From assembly GCF_008042035.1 (NCBI RefSeq), contig NZ_RDBL01000006.1:1099183-1150755 (forward strand): DNA of 51,573 nt, written 5' to 3'. This document shows, piece after piece, positions 35,227 through 46,711 of this stretch. The position numbers were made by a program, and so were the translations under genes. Numbering within the stretch: the stretch's first letter is position 1; each line of letters begins with the position of its first letter. The notes below the pieces were generated by a model. The model was not told the DNA's origin and ran no database searches. It saw only the letters and a program-made list of their open reading frames with translations. Source of the stretch: Streptomyces sp. col6 (GTDB lineage: Bacteria > Actinomycetota > Actinomycetes > Streptomycetales > Streptomycetaceae).

Positions 35227-35303
35227 CCCCACGGCAGCGGGCAGCGGGCCCGTTACGGGCCTACATTGGAGCTACGCCAGTCCCCCCGGGCCCGGAGCCT
35301 CCG

Positions 35304-36563
35304 ATGCCGGTCAACCGATCCGCCGCACCCTCCGCCGACGGCCGCCTGCCGCAGGACTTCGGCGCTCTGCTCCGCGAGGACCCGGAGATCGCCGGCGTAC
35401 TGCTGGGCGAGCTGGACCGGCAGTCCGGCACCCTCCAGCTCACGGCCGCCGAGAACTTCACCTCGCCCGCCGTCCTCGCCGCCCTCGGCTCGCCCCTGGT
35501 CAACAAGTACGCCGAGGGCTACCCCGGCCACCGCCACCACGGCGGCTGCGACCGGGCGGACGCCGCCGAGCGCATCGCCGTCCAGCGGGCCACCGCCCTC
35601 TTCGGCGCGGACCACGCCAACGTCCAGCCGCACTCCGGCTCCTCCGCCGTCCTCGCCGCCTACGCCGCGCTGCTGCGCCCCGGCGACACCGTGCTCGCCA
35701 TGGGACTCCCGTACGGCGGCCACCTCACGCACGGCTCGCCCGCCAACTTCTCCGGCCGCTGGTTCGGGTTCATCGGCTACGGCACGGACCCGGAGACCGG
35801 GCTCATCGACTACGCGCAGGTCCGCGCGCTGGCCCGGGAGCACCGCCCCCGGGCGATCGTCACCGGATCGATCTCGTACCCCCGCCACCCGGACCACGCG
35901 CTGTTCCGGGAGATCTGCGACGAGGCCGGCGCGTATCTGATCGCCGACGCGGCGCACCCGATGGGGCTGATCGCCGGGGGAGCGGCCCCGAGCCCGGTCC
36001 CGTACGCGGACGTGGTCTGCGCCACCACGCACAAGGTGCTGCGCGGGCCGCGCGGCGGGATGCTGCTGTGCCGCGCGGAGCTGGCCGAGCGCGTCGACCG
36101 GGCCGTCTTCCCGTTCACCCAGGGCGGCGCCCAGATGCACACGATCGCCGCGAAGGCCGTGGCGTTCGGCGAGGCGGCGGCACCGGCCTTCGCCGCGTAC
36201 GCGCACCGCGTGGTGGCCCACGCCCGCGAGCTGGCCGCCGGGCTCGGCGCGGAGGGCTTCGGGATCGCCACGGACGGCACGGACACCCATCTGATCGTCG
36301 CCGACCCGGCCCCGCTCGGCGTCGACGGACCCACCGCACGCGACCGGCTGGCCGCCGCGGGCCTCGTGCTCGACACGTGCGCATTGCCGTACGGGGACGC
36401 CCGGGGCATCCGGCTCGGAACGGCCGCCGTGACGACGCAGGGCCTGGACACGGGGGACATGGCGCGCCTCGCGGTGCTGATCGCTGCGGCGGTGCGCGGG
36501 GAGGACGGGGTCCTGGCCCGGGTCCGTGAACTGGCCGCGGCCCATCCGCCGTATCCGGGGTGA
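35304..36563 (+). CDS. glyA2: Divergent serine hydroxymethyltransferase paralogue
   Basis: A 419-aa SHMT-fold PLP enzyme. Kept: Glu50 in TAAEN, NVQPHSGS, ADAAHPMGLIAGG (Asp/His), the PLP lysine Lys244 in TTHKVLRGPRGG, and GIRLGTAAVTTQG with the carboxylate Arg. Changed: the RYYGG stretch, with its two active-site tyrosines, is RHHGG (His78-His79), and SxxxR-type residues in the ISYPRHPDH loop differ from the other glyA of this window. It may be a specialised aldolase or transferase rather than the main SHMT. There is no riboswitch upstream; a -10-like TACATT lies at 35262-35267. It sits where glyA sits upstream of atp in Bacillus. Confidence 0.85.
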   Translation: MPVNRSAAPSADGRLPQDFGALLREDPEIAGVLLGELDRQSGTLQLTAAENFTSPAVLAALGSPLVNKYAEGYPGHRHHGGCDRADAAERIAVQRATALFGADHANVQPHSGSSAVLAAYAALLRPGDTVLAMGLPYGGHLTHGSPANFSGRWFGFIGYGTDPETGLIDYAQVRALAREHRPRAIVTGSISYPRHPDHALFREICDEAGAYLIADAAHPMGLIAGGAAPSPVPYADVVCATTHKVLRGPRGGMLLCRAELAERVDRAVFPFTQGGAQMHTIAAKAVAFGEAAAPAFAAYAHRVVAHARELAAGLGAEGFGIATDGTDTHLIVADPAPLGVDGPTARDRLAAAGLVLDTCALPYGDARGIRLGTAAVTTQGLDTGDMARLAVLIAAAVRGEDGVLARVRELAAAHPPYPG

Positions 36564-36689
36564 GAGGGGCCCGTTGATCTTGCCGGGAAGAGCCGTGCAA
36601 CCATCGCGGACAGCTTCGTGTCCTCAACCATGGGACCTGTCTAGTTAAGGTGTGGGCTGAGATGGCCGGCGATTTCTGTGGGGCAGCCC

Positions 36690-38099
36690 GTGCGTGATTA
36701 CTTGCTGACACTCTGTGTCACGGCCGCTGTGACCTACCTGCTCACCGGACCGGTGCGCAAGTTCGCCATCGCGGTCGGGGCGATGCCCGCGATCCGTGCG
36801 CGCGACGTCCACCGCGAACCGACCCCGAGGCTCGGCGGCATCGCCATGTTCGGCGGGCTGTGCGCGGGGCTGATCGTCGCCAACCACCTCGCCAACCTCG
36901 ACGGCGTCTTCGAGCTGTCCAGCGAACCGCGGGCGCTGCTCTCCGGGGCGGCGCTGATCTGGCTGATCGGTGTCCTGGACGACAAGTTCGAGATCGACGC
37001 CCTGATCAAGCTCGGCGGGCAGATGCTCGCCGCCGCCGTCATGGTCCTCCAGGGCCTGACGATCCTGTGGCTGCCGATCCCGGGCGTCGGCACCGTGGCC
37101 CTCACCCCGTGGCAGGGCACGCTGCTCACCGTCGCGCTGGTCGTCATCACGATCAACGCGGTCAACTTCGTGGACGGCCTGGACGGGCTCGCGGCCGGCA
37201 TGGTCCTCATCGCCGCCGCCGCGTTCTTCCTGTACACCTACCGGCTCTGGTACGGGCACACCATCGAGGCCGCCGCCCCGGCGACGCTCTTCGCGGCGAT
37301 CCTGATGGGCATGTGCCTCGGCTTCCTGCCGCACAACATGCACCCGGCCCGGATCTTCATGGGCGACTCGGGCTCGATGCTGATCGGGCTCGTGCTGGCG
37401 GCCGGCGCGATCTCGGTGACCGGGCAGGTCGACCCGGACACCATGAAGATCTTCGAGGGCAGTGAGCGCCAGGCGACCCACGCGATGCTCCCGGTGTTCA
37501 TCCCGCTGCTGCTGCCGCTGACCATCATCGCCATCCCGGCGGCCGACCTGGTGCTGGCGATCGTGCGGCGCACCTGGAACGGCCAGTCGCCGTTCGCGGC
37601 GGACCGCGGCCACCTGCACCACCGGCTGCTGAACATCGGCCACTCGCACAGCCGGTCGGTGCTGATCATGTACTTCTGGTCGGCGCTGATCGCCTTCGGC
37701 GCGGTGGGGTATTCGGTGCACTCGACGTCCCTGTGGATCGTCCTGGTGATCGTGGGCCTGAGTGCGCTCGGCCTGATCCTGCTGCTGATGCCGCGCTTCA
37801 CCCCGCGCGCCCCGCGCTGGGCTGAGAGCTTCGTACCGCCGCGCTACCGCCGCAGACGGCGTCGCGGAGAGGGGCCGGGTGCCGCCGTGCGGGACGAGGC
37901 CGCGGAGGGCCAACAGGGGCCCGCGGAAGGCCGGATGGACGCGGACGGACCCGACGGGCCGGGGGGCGGTCCGGGAGAGCGCGAGGAGGCCGCAGCGGCC
38001 CCGGTCGCCGCGGGCGCCGCGCGTGTCAACGGAGCGACCGCCATCGGCCACCGTTCGCGTATCGCCGACCGCCGGGCGGCCGGTTCCACCCGTCGCTGA
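36690..38099 (+). CDS. WecA/MraY-family UDP-sugar:undecaprenyl-phosphate transferase
   Basis: A 469-aa membrane protein with about 11 transmembrane segments and a ~90-residue charged cytoplasmic tail rich in Arg, Glu, Pro and Gly. Catalytic motifs: LIGVLDDKFEID (Mg-binding Asp pair), NFVDGLDGLAAG, RIFMGDSGSMLIG, and the sugar-specificity segment DRGHLHHRLL, which is WecA-like rather than MraY-like. It transfers N-acetylhexosamine-1-phosphate to the lipid carrier for wall glycopolymers. The GTG at 36690 gives the usual N-terminus RDYLLTLCVTA; a GTG at 36678 is in frame but without a site. It lies directly upstream of the atp locus. Confidence 0.93.
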   Translation: MRDYLLTLCVTAAVTYLLTGPVRKFAIAVGAMPAIRARDVHREPTPRLGGIAMFGGLCAGLIVANHLANLDGVFELSSEPRALLSGAALIWLIGVLDDKFEIDALIKLGGQMLAAAVMVLQGLTILWLPIPGVGTVALTPWQGTLLTVALVVITINAVNFVDGLDGLAAGMVLIAAAAFFLYTYRLWYGHTIEAAAPATLFAAILMGMCLGFLPHNMHPARIFMGDSGSMLIGLVLAAGAISVTGQVDPDTMKIFEGSERQATHAMLPVFIPLLLPLTIIAIPAADLVLAIVRRTWNGQSPFAADRGHLHHRLLNIGHSHSRSVLIMYFWSALIAFGAVGYSVHSTSLWIVLVIVGLSALGLILLLMPRFTPRAPRWAESFVPPRYRRRRRRGEGPGAAVRDEAAEGQQGPAEGRMDADGPDGPGGGPGEREEAAAAPVAAGAARVNGATAIGHRSRIADRRAAGSTRR

Positions 38100-38146
38100 A
38101 ACGGTCATGGGCGCCCATTAACAGACAAATCGAATGGACGCCTCGC

Positions 38147-38176
38147 TCACACGTGCTCGTTAACCCTCACGTGTGA
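38147..38176. promoter_or_regulatory. 9-bp inverted repeat upstream of atpI
   Basis: TCACACGTG (38147-38155) and CACGTGTGA (38168-38176) are perfect inverted arms with a 12-nt spacer. It may terminate the WecA-type gene or act as an operator; the region is AT-richer than its surroundings. Confidence 0.5.
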
Positions 38177-38216
38177 CAGCAAGCACACTTTCTTGGTAAA
38201 GACCTCATCAAATAGT

Positions 38217-38234
38217 TTGTGATACCGTTCACGA
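38217..38234. promoter_or_regulatory. Rex-like (NADH/NAD redox) operator upstream of the atp operon
   Basis: TTGTGATACCGTTCACGA matches the Rex operator TTGTGAA-N4-TTCACAA at 12 of 14 defined positions. A TTGGTA box (38193-38198) upstream and GTGACA-N18-TAGCAC (38241-38270) downstream could be promoters it controls. The core TGTGA-N6-TCAC also fits a Crp-type site, so the regulator is not settled; ATP synthase as the target favours Rex. Confidence 0.65.
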
Positions 38235-38361
38235 AGCCCGGTGACAGAGCCGAAGGACCTGATGTAGCACGGTCCATCGGCCCGAGGCATCGACTCGGAC
38301 CGGGCCCCTACGCTCGTCCATGACGACACACTGCCCACCCCCTGCAAGCGGAGCTGCCGCC

Positions 38362-38799
38362 ATGCCGTCCAACGACGTCCGGACTCTCCTCCAGACCGCC
38401 GTACCCACCGCTGTCGCCGGCGCCGTAGCCGTCGCGATCAGCGCGGGTGTCGCCGGTGGCAAGGGGGCCCTGGGCGCGGTCTTCGGGACGGTTGTGGTCA
38501 TCCTCTTCATGGGGATCGGGCTCGTGGTCCTGCAGCGGACCGCCAGGTCCATGCCCCACCTCTTCCAGGCGATGGGGCTCGCGCTCTACACGGCGCAGCT
38601 CCTGCTGCTCTTCATCTTCGTCGCCGTATTCAAGAACACCTCGCTGTTCAACCCGAAGGCCTTCGCGATCACCCTGGTCGCGACGACCCTCGTGTGGATC
38701 GGCGCACAGGCGCGTGCGCACATGAAGTCCAAGATCCTTTACGTGGAACCGGAATCCGACAAGGGTGACAAGCCCATGAAACCGGGGTCCGGAGCGTGA
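38362..38799 (+). CDS. atpI: ATP synthase protein I
   Basis: A 145-aa protein with four hydrophobic segments and a Lys/Pro-rich C-terminus. AtpI helps assemble the c-ring or insert magnesium in other bacteria and is not part of the final enzyme. The ATG at 38362 (MPSNDVRTLLQTAVP) has CGGAG 8-9 nt upstream; the ATG at 38320 has none. It is the first gene of the atp locus, 226 bp before atpB, with an inverted repeat between them. Confidence 0.9.
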   Translation: MPSNDVRTLLQTAVPTAVAGAVAVAISAGVAGGKGALGAVFGTVVVILFMGIGLVVLQRTARSMPHLFQAMGLALYTAQLLLLFIFVAVFKNTSLFNPKAFAITLVATTLVWIGAQARAHMKSKILYVEPESDKGDKPMKPGSGA

Positions 38800-38873
38800 A
38801 GGGTAGGGGCGGAATAAGTGCGGGGTCAGGACCCTGCTATCGTCCGGTTCCAACTGCGGCACTGCGGGCGCGT

Positions 38874-38914
38874 GCATGTGAGCTGACGCCTGCTCGATCG
38901 CGAGGCTCACATGC
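38874..38914. promoter_or_regulatory. 10-bp inverted repeat between atpI and atpB
   Basis: GCATGTGAGC (38874-38883) and GCTCACATGC (38905-38914) are perfect arms with a 21-nt spacer, in a 226-bp spacer with no gene. It could be a processing hairpin, a terminator lowering atpI read-through, or an operator of an internal promoter. Confidence 0.5.
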
Positions 38915-39025
38915 CTGACTGCCGCTCACACATCCGAAACACCAGTCCAGTGCCGAACCGCGGCTGCGCGCCGCGCCGACACAACGAGGTTGCCGTACCT
39001 ATGCGCCACGCTGAAGGAGCCCGCG

Positions 39026-40164
<1,139 letters not shown>

Positions 40165-40201
40165 CCGGTCGCGAACAGCCCATTCGACGGAAGGCACTGA
40201 C

Positions 40202-40747
40202 GTGAACCAGCTGGTTCAGCTCGCGGCGGAGGAAGCGGAAAACCCGCTCATTCCGCCGATCCCTGAGCTCGTCATCGGCCTCATCGCTTTCGTCATCGTC
40301 TTCGGCTTCCTCGCCAAGAAGCTCCTCCCGAACATCAACAAGGTTCTGGACGAGCGCGGCAAGGCCATCGAAGGCGCTATCGAAGAGGCTGATGCGGCCC
40401 GGACCGAGGCCCGGAGCGTGCTCGAGCAGTACAAGGCTCAGCTCGCCGAGGCCCGTCACGAAGCCGCTCGTCTGCGCCAGGAGGCGCAGGAGCAGGGCGC
40501 CGTGATCCTGCAGGAAATGCGCGAGGAGGGGCAGCGCCAGCGCGACGAGATCGTCGCCGCCGGCCATGCCCAGATCGAGACCGACCGCAAGGCGGCCGCC
40601 GCCGCGCTGCGCCAGGACGTGGGCAAGCTCGCCACCGACCTGGCCGGCAAGCTCGTCGGCGAGTCCCTGGAGGACCACGCCCGGCAGAGCGGCACCGTCG
40701 ACCGGTTCCTCGACGAGCTCGAAGCGAAGGCCGAGGCCGTCCGATGA
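40202..40747 (+). CDS. atpF: ATP synthase F0 subunit b
   Basis: A 181-aa stator subunit: one membrane helix (about 20-40, LVIGLIAFVIVFGFLAKKLL) followed by a long Ala/Glu/Arg-rich helix that dimerises as a right-handed coil and holds delta. The GTG at 40202 follows GGAAGG. Its end overlaps atpH by 4 bp (ATGA), coupling b and delta. Confidence 0.96.
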   Translation: MNQLVQLAAEEAENPLIPPIPELVIGLIAFVIVFGFLAKKLLPNINKVLDERGKAIEGAIEEADAARTEARSVLEQYKAQLAEARHEAARLRQEAQEQGAVILQEMREEGQRQRDEIVAAGHAQIETDRKAAAAALRQDVGKLATDLAGKLVGESLEDHARQSGTVDRFLDELEAKAEAVR

Positions 40748-41559
40748 ACAGCGCGAGCCGCGAGGCACTGGCTGCCGCACGCGAGCGTCTCGACGCGCTG
40801 ACCGACTCCACGTCGGTCGACGCGGCGAAGCTCGCCGAGGACCTGGCCGGCGTCACGGCGCTGCTGCACCGCGAGGTGTCGCTGCGCCGGGTCCTGACCG
40901 ACCCGGCGCAGCCGGGCGAGGCCAGGGCCGAGCTGGCGGGCCGCCTGCTCGGCGGCCAGGTGGGCGGCGAAGCCGTCGACCTGGTCACCGGCATGGTCCG
41001 CTCGCGCTGGTCGCAGTCGCGTGACCTGGTCGACTCGGTCGAGGAACTGGCGAACACCGCCGACCTCACCGCCGCGCAGCGCAACGGCGACCTGGACGAC
41101 GTCGAGGACGAACTCTTCCGGTTCGGCCGCATCGTCGCCTCGGACACCGCTCTGCGCGCCGCGCTCACCAGCCGGACCGCGACCCCGGCCGCCAAGGGCG
41201 AGCTGCTCCGCAGCCTGCTCGGCGGCAAGGCGCGGCCCACCACCGAGCGCGTCATCGTGCGGCTTGTCACCCAGCCGCGTGGACGTAGCCTGGAAGCGGG
41301 ACTCGACTCCCTCTCCAAGCTCGCCGCGGAGCGCCGGGAGCGCATGGTCGCCATCGTCACCTCGGCGGTGCCGCTCAGCGACCGGCAGAAGCAGCGCCTG
41401 GGTGCGGCCCTGGCGAAGATCTACGGCCGCCAGATGCACCTGAACCTGGACGTGGACCCCGAGGTCCTCGGCGGGATCGCGGTGCGGGTCGGCGACGAGG
41501 TCATCAACGGCACCGTCGCGGAGCGCCTCGACGAGGCGGCCCGTCGCATGGCCGGCTGA
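40744..41559 (+). CDS. atpH: ATP synthase F1 subunit delta
   Basis: A 271-aa delta subunit, longer than the ~180 aa of E. coli because of an actinobacterial N-terminal extension; it is not the b-delta fusion of mycobacteria, since a full atpF lies upstream. The C-terminal part has the family motif [20 protein letters not shown]. It joins the peripheral stalk to the top of alpha3-beta3. A 137-bp spacer with alternative hairpins separates it from atpA. Confidence 0.95.
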   Translation: MNSASREALAAARERLDALTDSTSVDAAKLAEDLAGVTALLHREVSLRRVLTDPAQPGEARAELAGRLLGGQVGGEAVDLVTGMVRSRWSQSRDLVDSVEELANTADLTAAQRNGDLDDVEDELFRFGRIVASDTALRAALTSRTATPAAKGELLRSLLGGKARPTTERVIVRLVTQPRGRSLEAGLDSLSKLAAERRERMVAIVTSAVPLSDRQKQRLGAALAKIYGRQMHLNLDVDPEVLGGIAVRVGDEVINGTVAERLDEAARRMAG

Positions 41560-41631
41560 CACAAGCGCAGCGCAACAGAACAGAGCAAGACCAGCGGCCC
41601 GGTTGGGCCGTGCAGAAACTGCAGAAGATTC

Positions 41632-41655
41632 CTGGGGGTCGGCCCCCAGACCCCC
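41632..41655 (+). promoter_or_regulatory. Mutually exclusive hairpins between atpH and atpA
   Basis: CTGGGGG (41632-41638) pairs with CCCCCAG (41643-41649), or GGGGGTC (41634-41640) pairs with GACCCCC (41649-41655). The two stems share bases and cannot coexist. Possible roles: mRNA processing or tuning of subunit ratios. Confidence 0.5.
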
Positions 41656-41696
41656 TTAAGAAACTTCGGGCCCAACAAGGAGAGCAGGGAACCCAG

Positions 41697-43268
41697 ATGG
41701 CGGAGCTCACGATCCGGCCGGAGGAGATCCGGGACGCGCTGGAGAACTTTGTCCAGTCGTACCAGCCGGACGCGGCCTCGCGCGAGGAGGTCGGTACGGT
41801 CAGCGTTGCCGGCGACGGCATCGCGAAGGTGGAGGGCCTGCCCTCCGCCATGGCGAACGAGCTGCTGAAGTTCGAGGACGGCACCCTCGGTCTCGCCCTC
41901 AACCTCGAGGAGCGCGAGATCGGTGCGATCGTCCTCGGCGAGTTCAGCGGCATCGAGGAGGGCCAGCCGGTGCAGCGCACCGGTGAGGTGCTCTCCGTCG
42001 GCGTCGGCGAGGGTTACCTCGGCCGCGTCGTCGACCCGCTCGGCAACCCGATCGACGGTCTCGGCGAGATCGCGACCGACGGCCGCCGCGCCCTCGAGCT
42101 GCAGGCCCCTGGCGTCATGGTCCGCAAGTCGGTGCACGAGCCGATGCAGACCGGCTACAAGGCCGTCGACGCCATGGTGCCGATCGGCCGCGGCCAGCGT
42201 CAGCTGATCATCGGCGACCGTCAGACGGGCAAGACCGCTCTGGCCGTCGACACGATCATCAACCAGCGCGACAACTGGCGCTCGGGCGACGTGAACAAGC
42301 AGGTGCGCTGCATCTACGTCGCCATCGGTCAGAAGGGCTCCACCATCGCCTCCGTGCGCGGTGCCCTCGAAGAGGCCGGCGCGCTCGAGTACACGACCAT
42401 CGTCGCCGCCCCGGCGTCCGACCCGGCCGGCTTCAAGTACCTGGCGCCGTACACCGGTTCGGCCATCGGCCAGCACTGGATGTACCAGGGCAAGCACGTC
42501 CTGATCATCTTCGACGACCTCTCGAAGCAGGCCGACGCCTACCGCGCCGTGTCCCTGCTGCTGCGCCGTCCGCCGGGCCGCGAGGCCTACCCGGGCGACG
42601 TCTTCTACCTCCACTCGCGTCTGCTGGAGCGCTGCGCCAAGCTCTCCGACGACATGGGTGCCGGTTCGATGACGGGCCTCCCGATCGTCGAGACCAAGGC
42701 GAACGACGTGTCGGCGTTCATTCCGACCAACGTCATCTCCATCACCGACGGCCAGTGCTTCCTGGAGTCCGACCTGTTCAACGCCGGCCAGCGTCCGGCC
42801 CTGAACGTCGGCATCTCGGTCTCCCGCGTCGGTGGCTCCGCCCAGCACAAGGCCATGCGCCAGGTGTCCGGCCGGCTCCGCGTGGACCTCGCCCAGTACC
42901 GCGAGCTGGAGGCGTTCGCCGCCTTCGGTTCCGACCTGGACGCGGCCTCGAAGGCTTCGCTGGAGCGCGGTAAGCGCATGGTCGAGCTGCTGAAGCAGCC
43001 GCAGTACGCCCCGTTCCCGGTCGAGGAGCAGGTCGTCTCCGTCTGGGCCGGCACCAACGGCAAGATGGACGACGTCCCGGTCGAGGACATCCGCCGCTTC
43101 GAGTCGGAGCTGCTGGAGTACCTGCGCCGCGAGCGCAAGGACCTCCTGACCAGCATCCGCGAGGGCGCCAAGATGTCCGACGACACGCTGCAGGCGATTG
43201 CCGACGCCGTCGCCGCCTTCAAGCAGCAGTTCGAGACCTCGGACGGCAAGCTCCTGGGCGAGGGCTGA
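41697..43268 (+). CDS. atpA: ATP synthase F1 subunit alpha
   Basis: A 523-aa non-catalytic nucleotide-binding subunit. Walker A is GDRQTGKT (173-180), Walker [13 protein letters not shown], followed by the signature [17 protein letters not shown] and the arginine finger in it. Three copies alternate with beta. The ATG at 41697 is used; the ORF upstream to 41610 passes through the hairpin region. AAGGAGAG precedes the start at some distance. Confidence 0.98.
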   Translation: MAELTIRPEEIRDALENFVQSYQPDAASREEVGTVSVAGDGIAKVEGLPSAMANELLKFEDGTLGLALNLEEREIGAIVLGEFSGIEEGQPVQRTGEVLSVGVGEGYLGRVVDPLGNPIDGLGEIATDGRRALELQAPGVMVRKSVHEPMQTGYKAVDAMVPIGRGQRQLIIGDRQTGKTALAVDTIINQRDNWRSGDVNKQVRCIYVAIGQKGSTIASVRGALEEAGALEYTTIVAAPASDPAGFKYLAPYTGSAIGQHWMYQGKHVLIIFDDLSKQADAYRAVSLLLRRPPGREAYPGDVFYLHSRLLERCAKLSDDMGAGSMTGLPIVETKANDVSAFIPTNVISITDGQCFLESDLFNAGQRPALNVGISVSRVGGSAQHKAMRQVSGRLRVDLAQYRELEAFAAFGSDLDAASKASLERGKRMVELLKQPQYAPFPVEEQVVSVWAGTNGKMDDVPVEDIRRFESELLEYLRRERKDLLTSIREGAKMSDDTLQAIADAVAAFKQQFETSDGKLLGEG

Positions 43269-43271
43269 TCG

Positions 43272-45628
<2,357 letters not shown>

Positions 45629-45696
45629 GCCCCCGGCTCACCGAGGGGGGCGGGTGCGTCCCGTCCCCCTCACCACGCCCCGTAGAATTGACCCAA

Positions 45697-45718
45697 CACC
45701 CGGCACGACCGCCGGGTG
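45697..45718 (+). promoter_or_regulatory. Hairpin before atpC ribosome site
   Basis: CACCCGGC (45697-45704), ACGACC loop, GCCGGGTG (45711-45718): a perfect 8-bp stem a few bases before the atpC ribosome site. A -10-like TAGAAT lies at 45683-45688. The hairpin may adjust epsilon expression relative to beta. Confidence 0.45.
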
Positions 45719-45737
45719 GTGACCCGAGGAGCCACCC

Positions 45738-46112
45738 TTGGCTGCTGAGCTGCACGTCGAGCTGGTCGCCGCGGACCGCAGTGTCTGGTCCGGCGAGGCC
45801 ACCCTGGTCGTCGCGCGCACCACGTCCGGCGACATCGGCGTCATGCCCGGTCACCAGCCGCTTCTGGGTGTGCTGGAATCGGGCCCGGTGACGATCCGTA
45901 CGAGCGACGGCGGCACCGTCGTCGCCGCGGTGCACGGCGGTTTCATCTCGTTCGCGGACGACAAGCTGTCGCTTCTCGCCGAGATCGCCGAGCTTGCCGA
46001 CGAGATCGACGTCCAGCGCGCCGAGCGTGCGCTGGAGCGTGCGAAGTCGGACACGGACGCCGCTTCCGAGCGGCGCGCCGAGGTACGACTGCGTGCGGTG
46101 GCGGCACACTAG
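45738..46112 (+). CDS. atpC: ATP synthase F1 subunit epsilon
   Basis: A 124-aa subunit: an N-terminal beta-sandwich (LHVELVAADRSVWSGEA, GDIGVMPGHQPLLGVL) and a shorter C-terminal helical arm that can inhibit ATP hydrolysis. The start is a TTG (45738-45740) with GAGGAG upstream. It is the last gene of the atp operon, 109 bp after atpD, followed by a long hairpin. Confidence 0.96.
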   Translation: MAAELHVELVAADRSVWSGEATLVVARTTSGDIGVMPGHQPLLGVLESGPVTIRTSDGGTVVAAVHGGFISFADDKLSLLAEIAELADEIDVQRAERALERAKSDTDAASERRAEVRLRAVAAH

Positions 46113-46134
46113 CCACCCCACGACATGGCTTTAC

Positions 46135-46186
46135 CCTCAGCCGCGGCCCGTGCCGGAGACCCCTCCGGACCGTGTCGCGGCTGAGG
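46135..46186 (+). terminator. Terminator of the atp operon
   Basis: CCTCAGCCGCG (46135-46145) pairs with CGCGGCTGAGG (46176-46186); the apical part adds CCGGAG/CTCCGG around ACCC. A long interrupted stem 22 bp after the atpC stop, no T run. Confidence 0.8.
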
Positions 46187-46252
46187 CGATGCAGATGCAG
46201 ATGCGGTTCGGGCGGTATCCGTTTACTCGACGACGCGAGGAGGTCGGTGGAG

Positions 46253-46699
46253 ATGTTCCTCGCGCTGTGGGTGGGCGGGCTGGTCGTCGCACTGGTCGCG
46301 GTGGGGCTCTTCGTCTTCGGTCTGCGCCGGCGGCTGATTCAGCGCTCCGGCGGGACCTTCGACTGCAGCCTGCGGTGGGACGTACCCGAGGAGCCCGATC
46401 TGTCGGGCAAGGGCTGGGTGTACGGCGTCGCCCGGTACAGCGGCGACAAGGTGAACTGGTTCCGGGTCTTCAGCTACTCGCCGCGTCCGCGCCGGGTGCT
46501 GGAGCGCTCCGCGATCGAGGTCGTCGCCCGCCGCATGCCGGAGGGCGAGGAGGAGCTGGCGCTGCTCTCCGACGCCATCGTGCTCGGCTGTCTCCACCGG
46601 GAGACCCGCCTGGAGCTGGCGATGAGCGAGGACGCGCTGACCGGATTCCTCGCGTGGCTGGAGGCGGCCCCTCCCGGCCAGAGGGTCAACGTCGCCTAG
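46253..46699 (+). CDS. DUF2550 family membrane protein
   Basis: A 148-aa protein: one N-terminal membrane helix (about 3-22), then a basic stretch (RRRLIQ) and a soluble domain starting GGTFDCSLRWDVPEEPD and ending TGFLAWLEAAPPGQRVNVA. These match the DUF2550 family found next to atpC in actinobacteria; function unknown. GAGGAGG at 46237-46243 favours the ATG at 46253 (9-nt spacing) over the GTG at 46247 (3 nt). Its stop is 12 bp from the end of the convergent hydrolase gene, with no terminator between. Confidence 0.88.
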   Translation: MFLALWVGGLVVALVAVGLFVFGLRRRLIQRSGGTFDCSLRWDVPEEPDLSGKGWVYGVARYSGDKVNWFRVFSYSPRPRRVLERSAIEVVARRMPEGEEELALLSDAIVLGCLHRETRLELAMSEDALTGFLAWLEAAPPGQRVNVA

Positions 46700-46711
46700 G
46701 GCCTGTCTGAC

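Noticed and set aside
40744..41559. AtpH as a b-delta fusion like that of mycobacteria
   Set aside because: At 271 aa it has no membrane helix, and a complete atpF lies just upstream.
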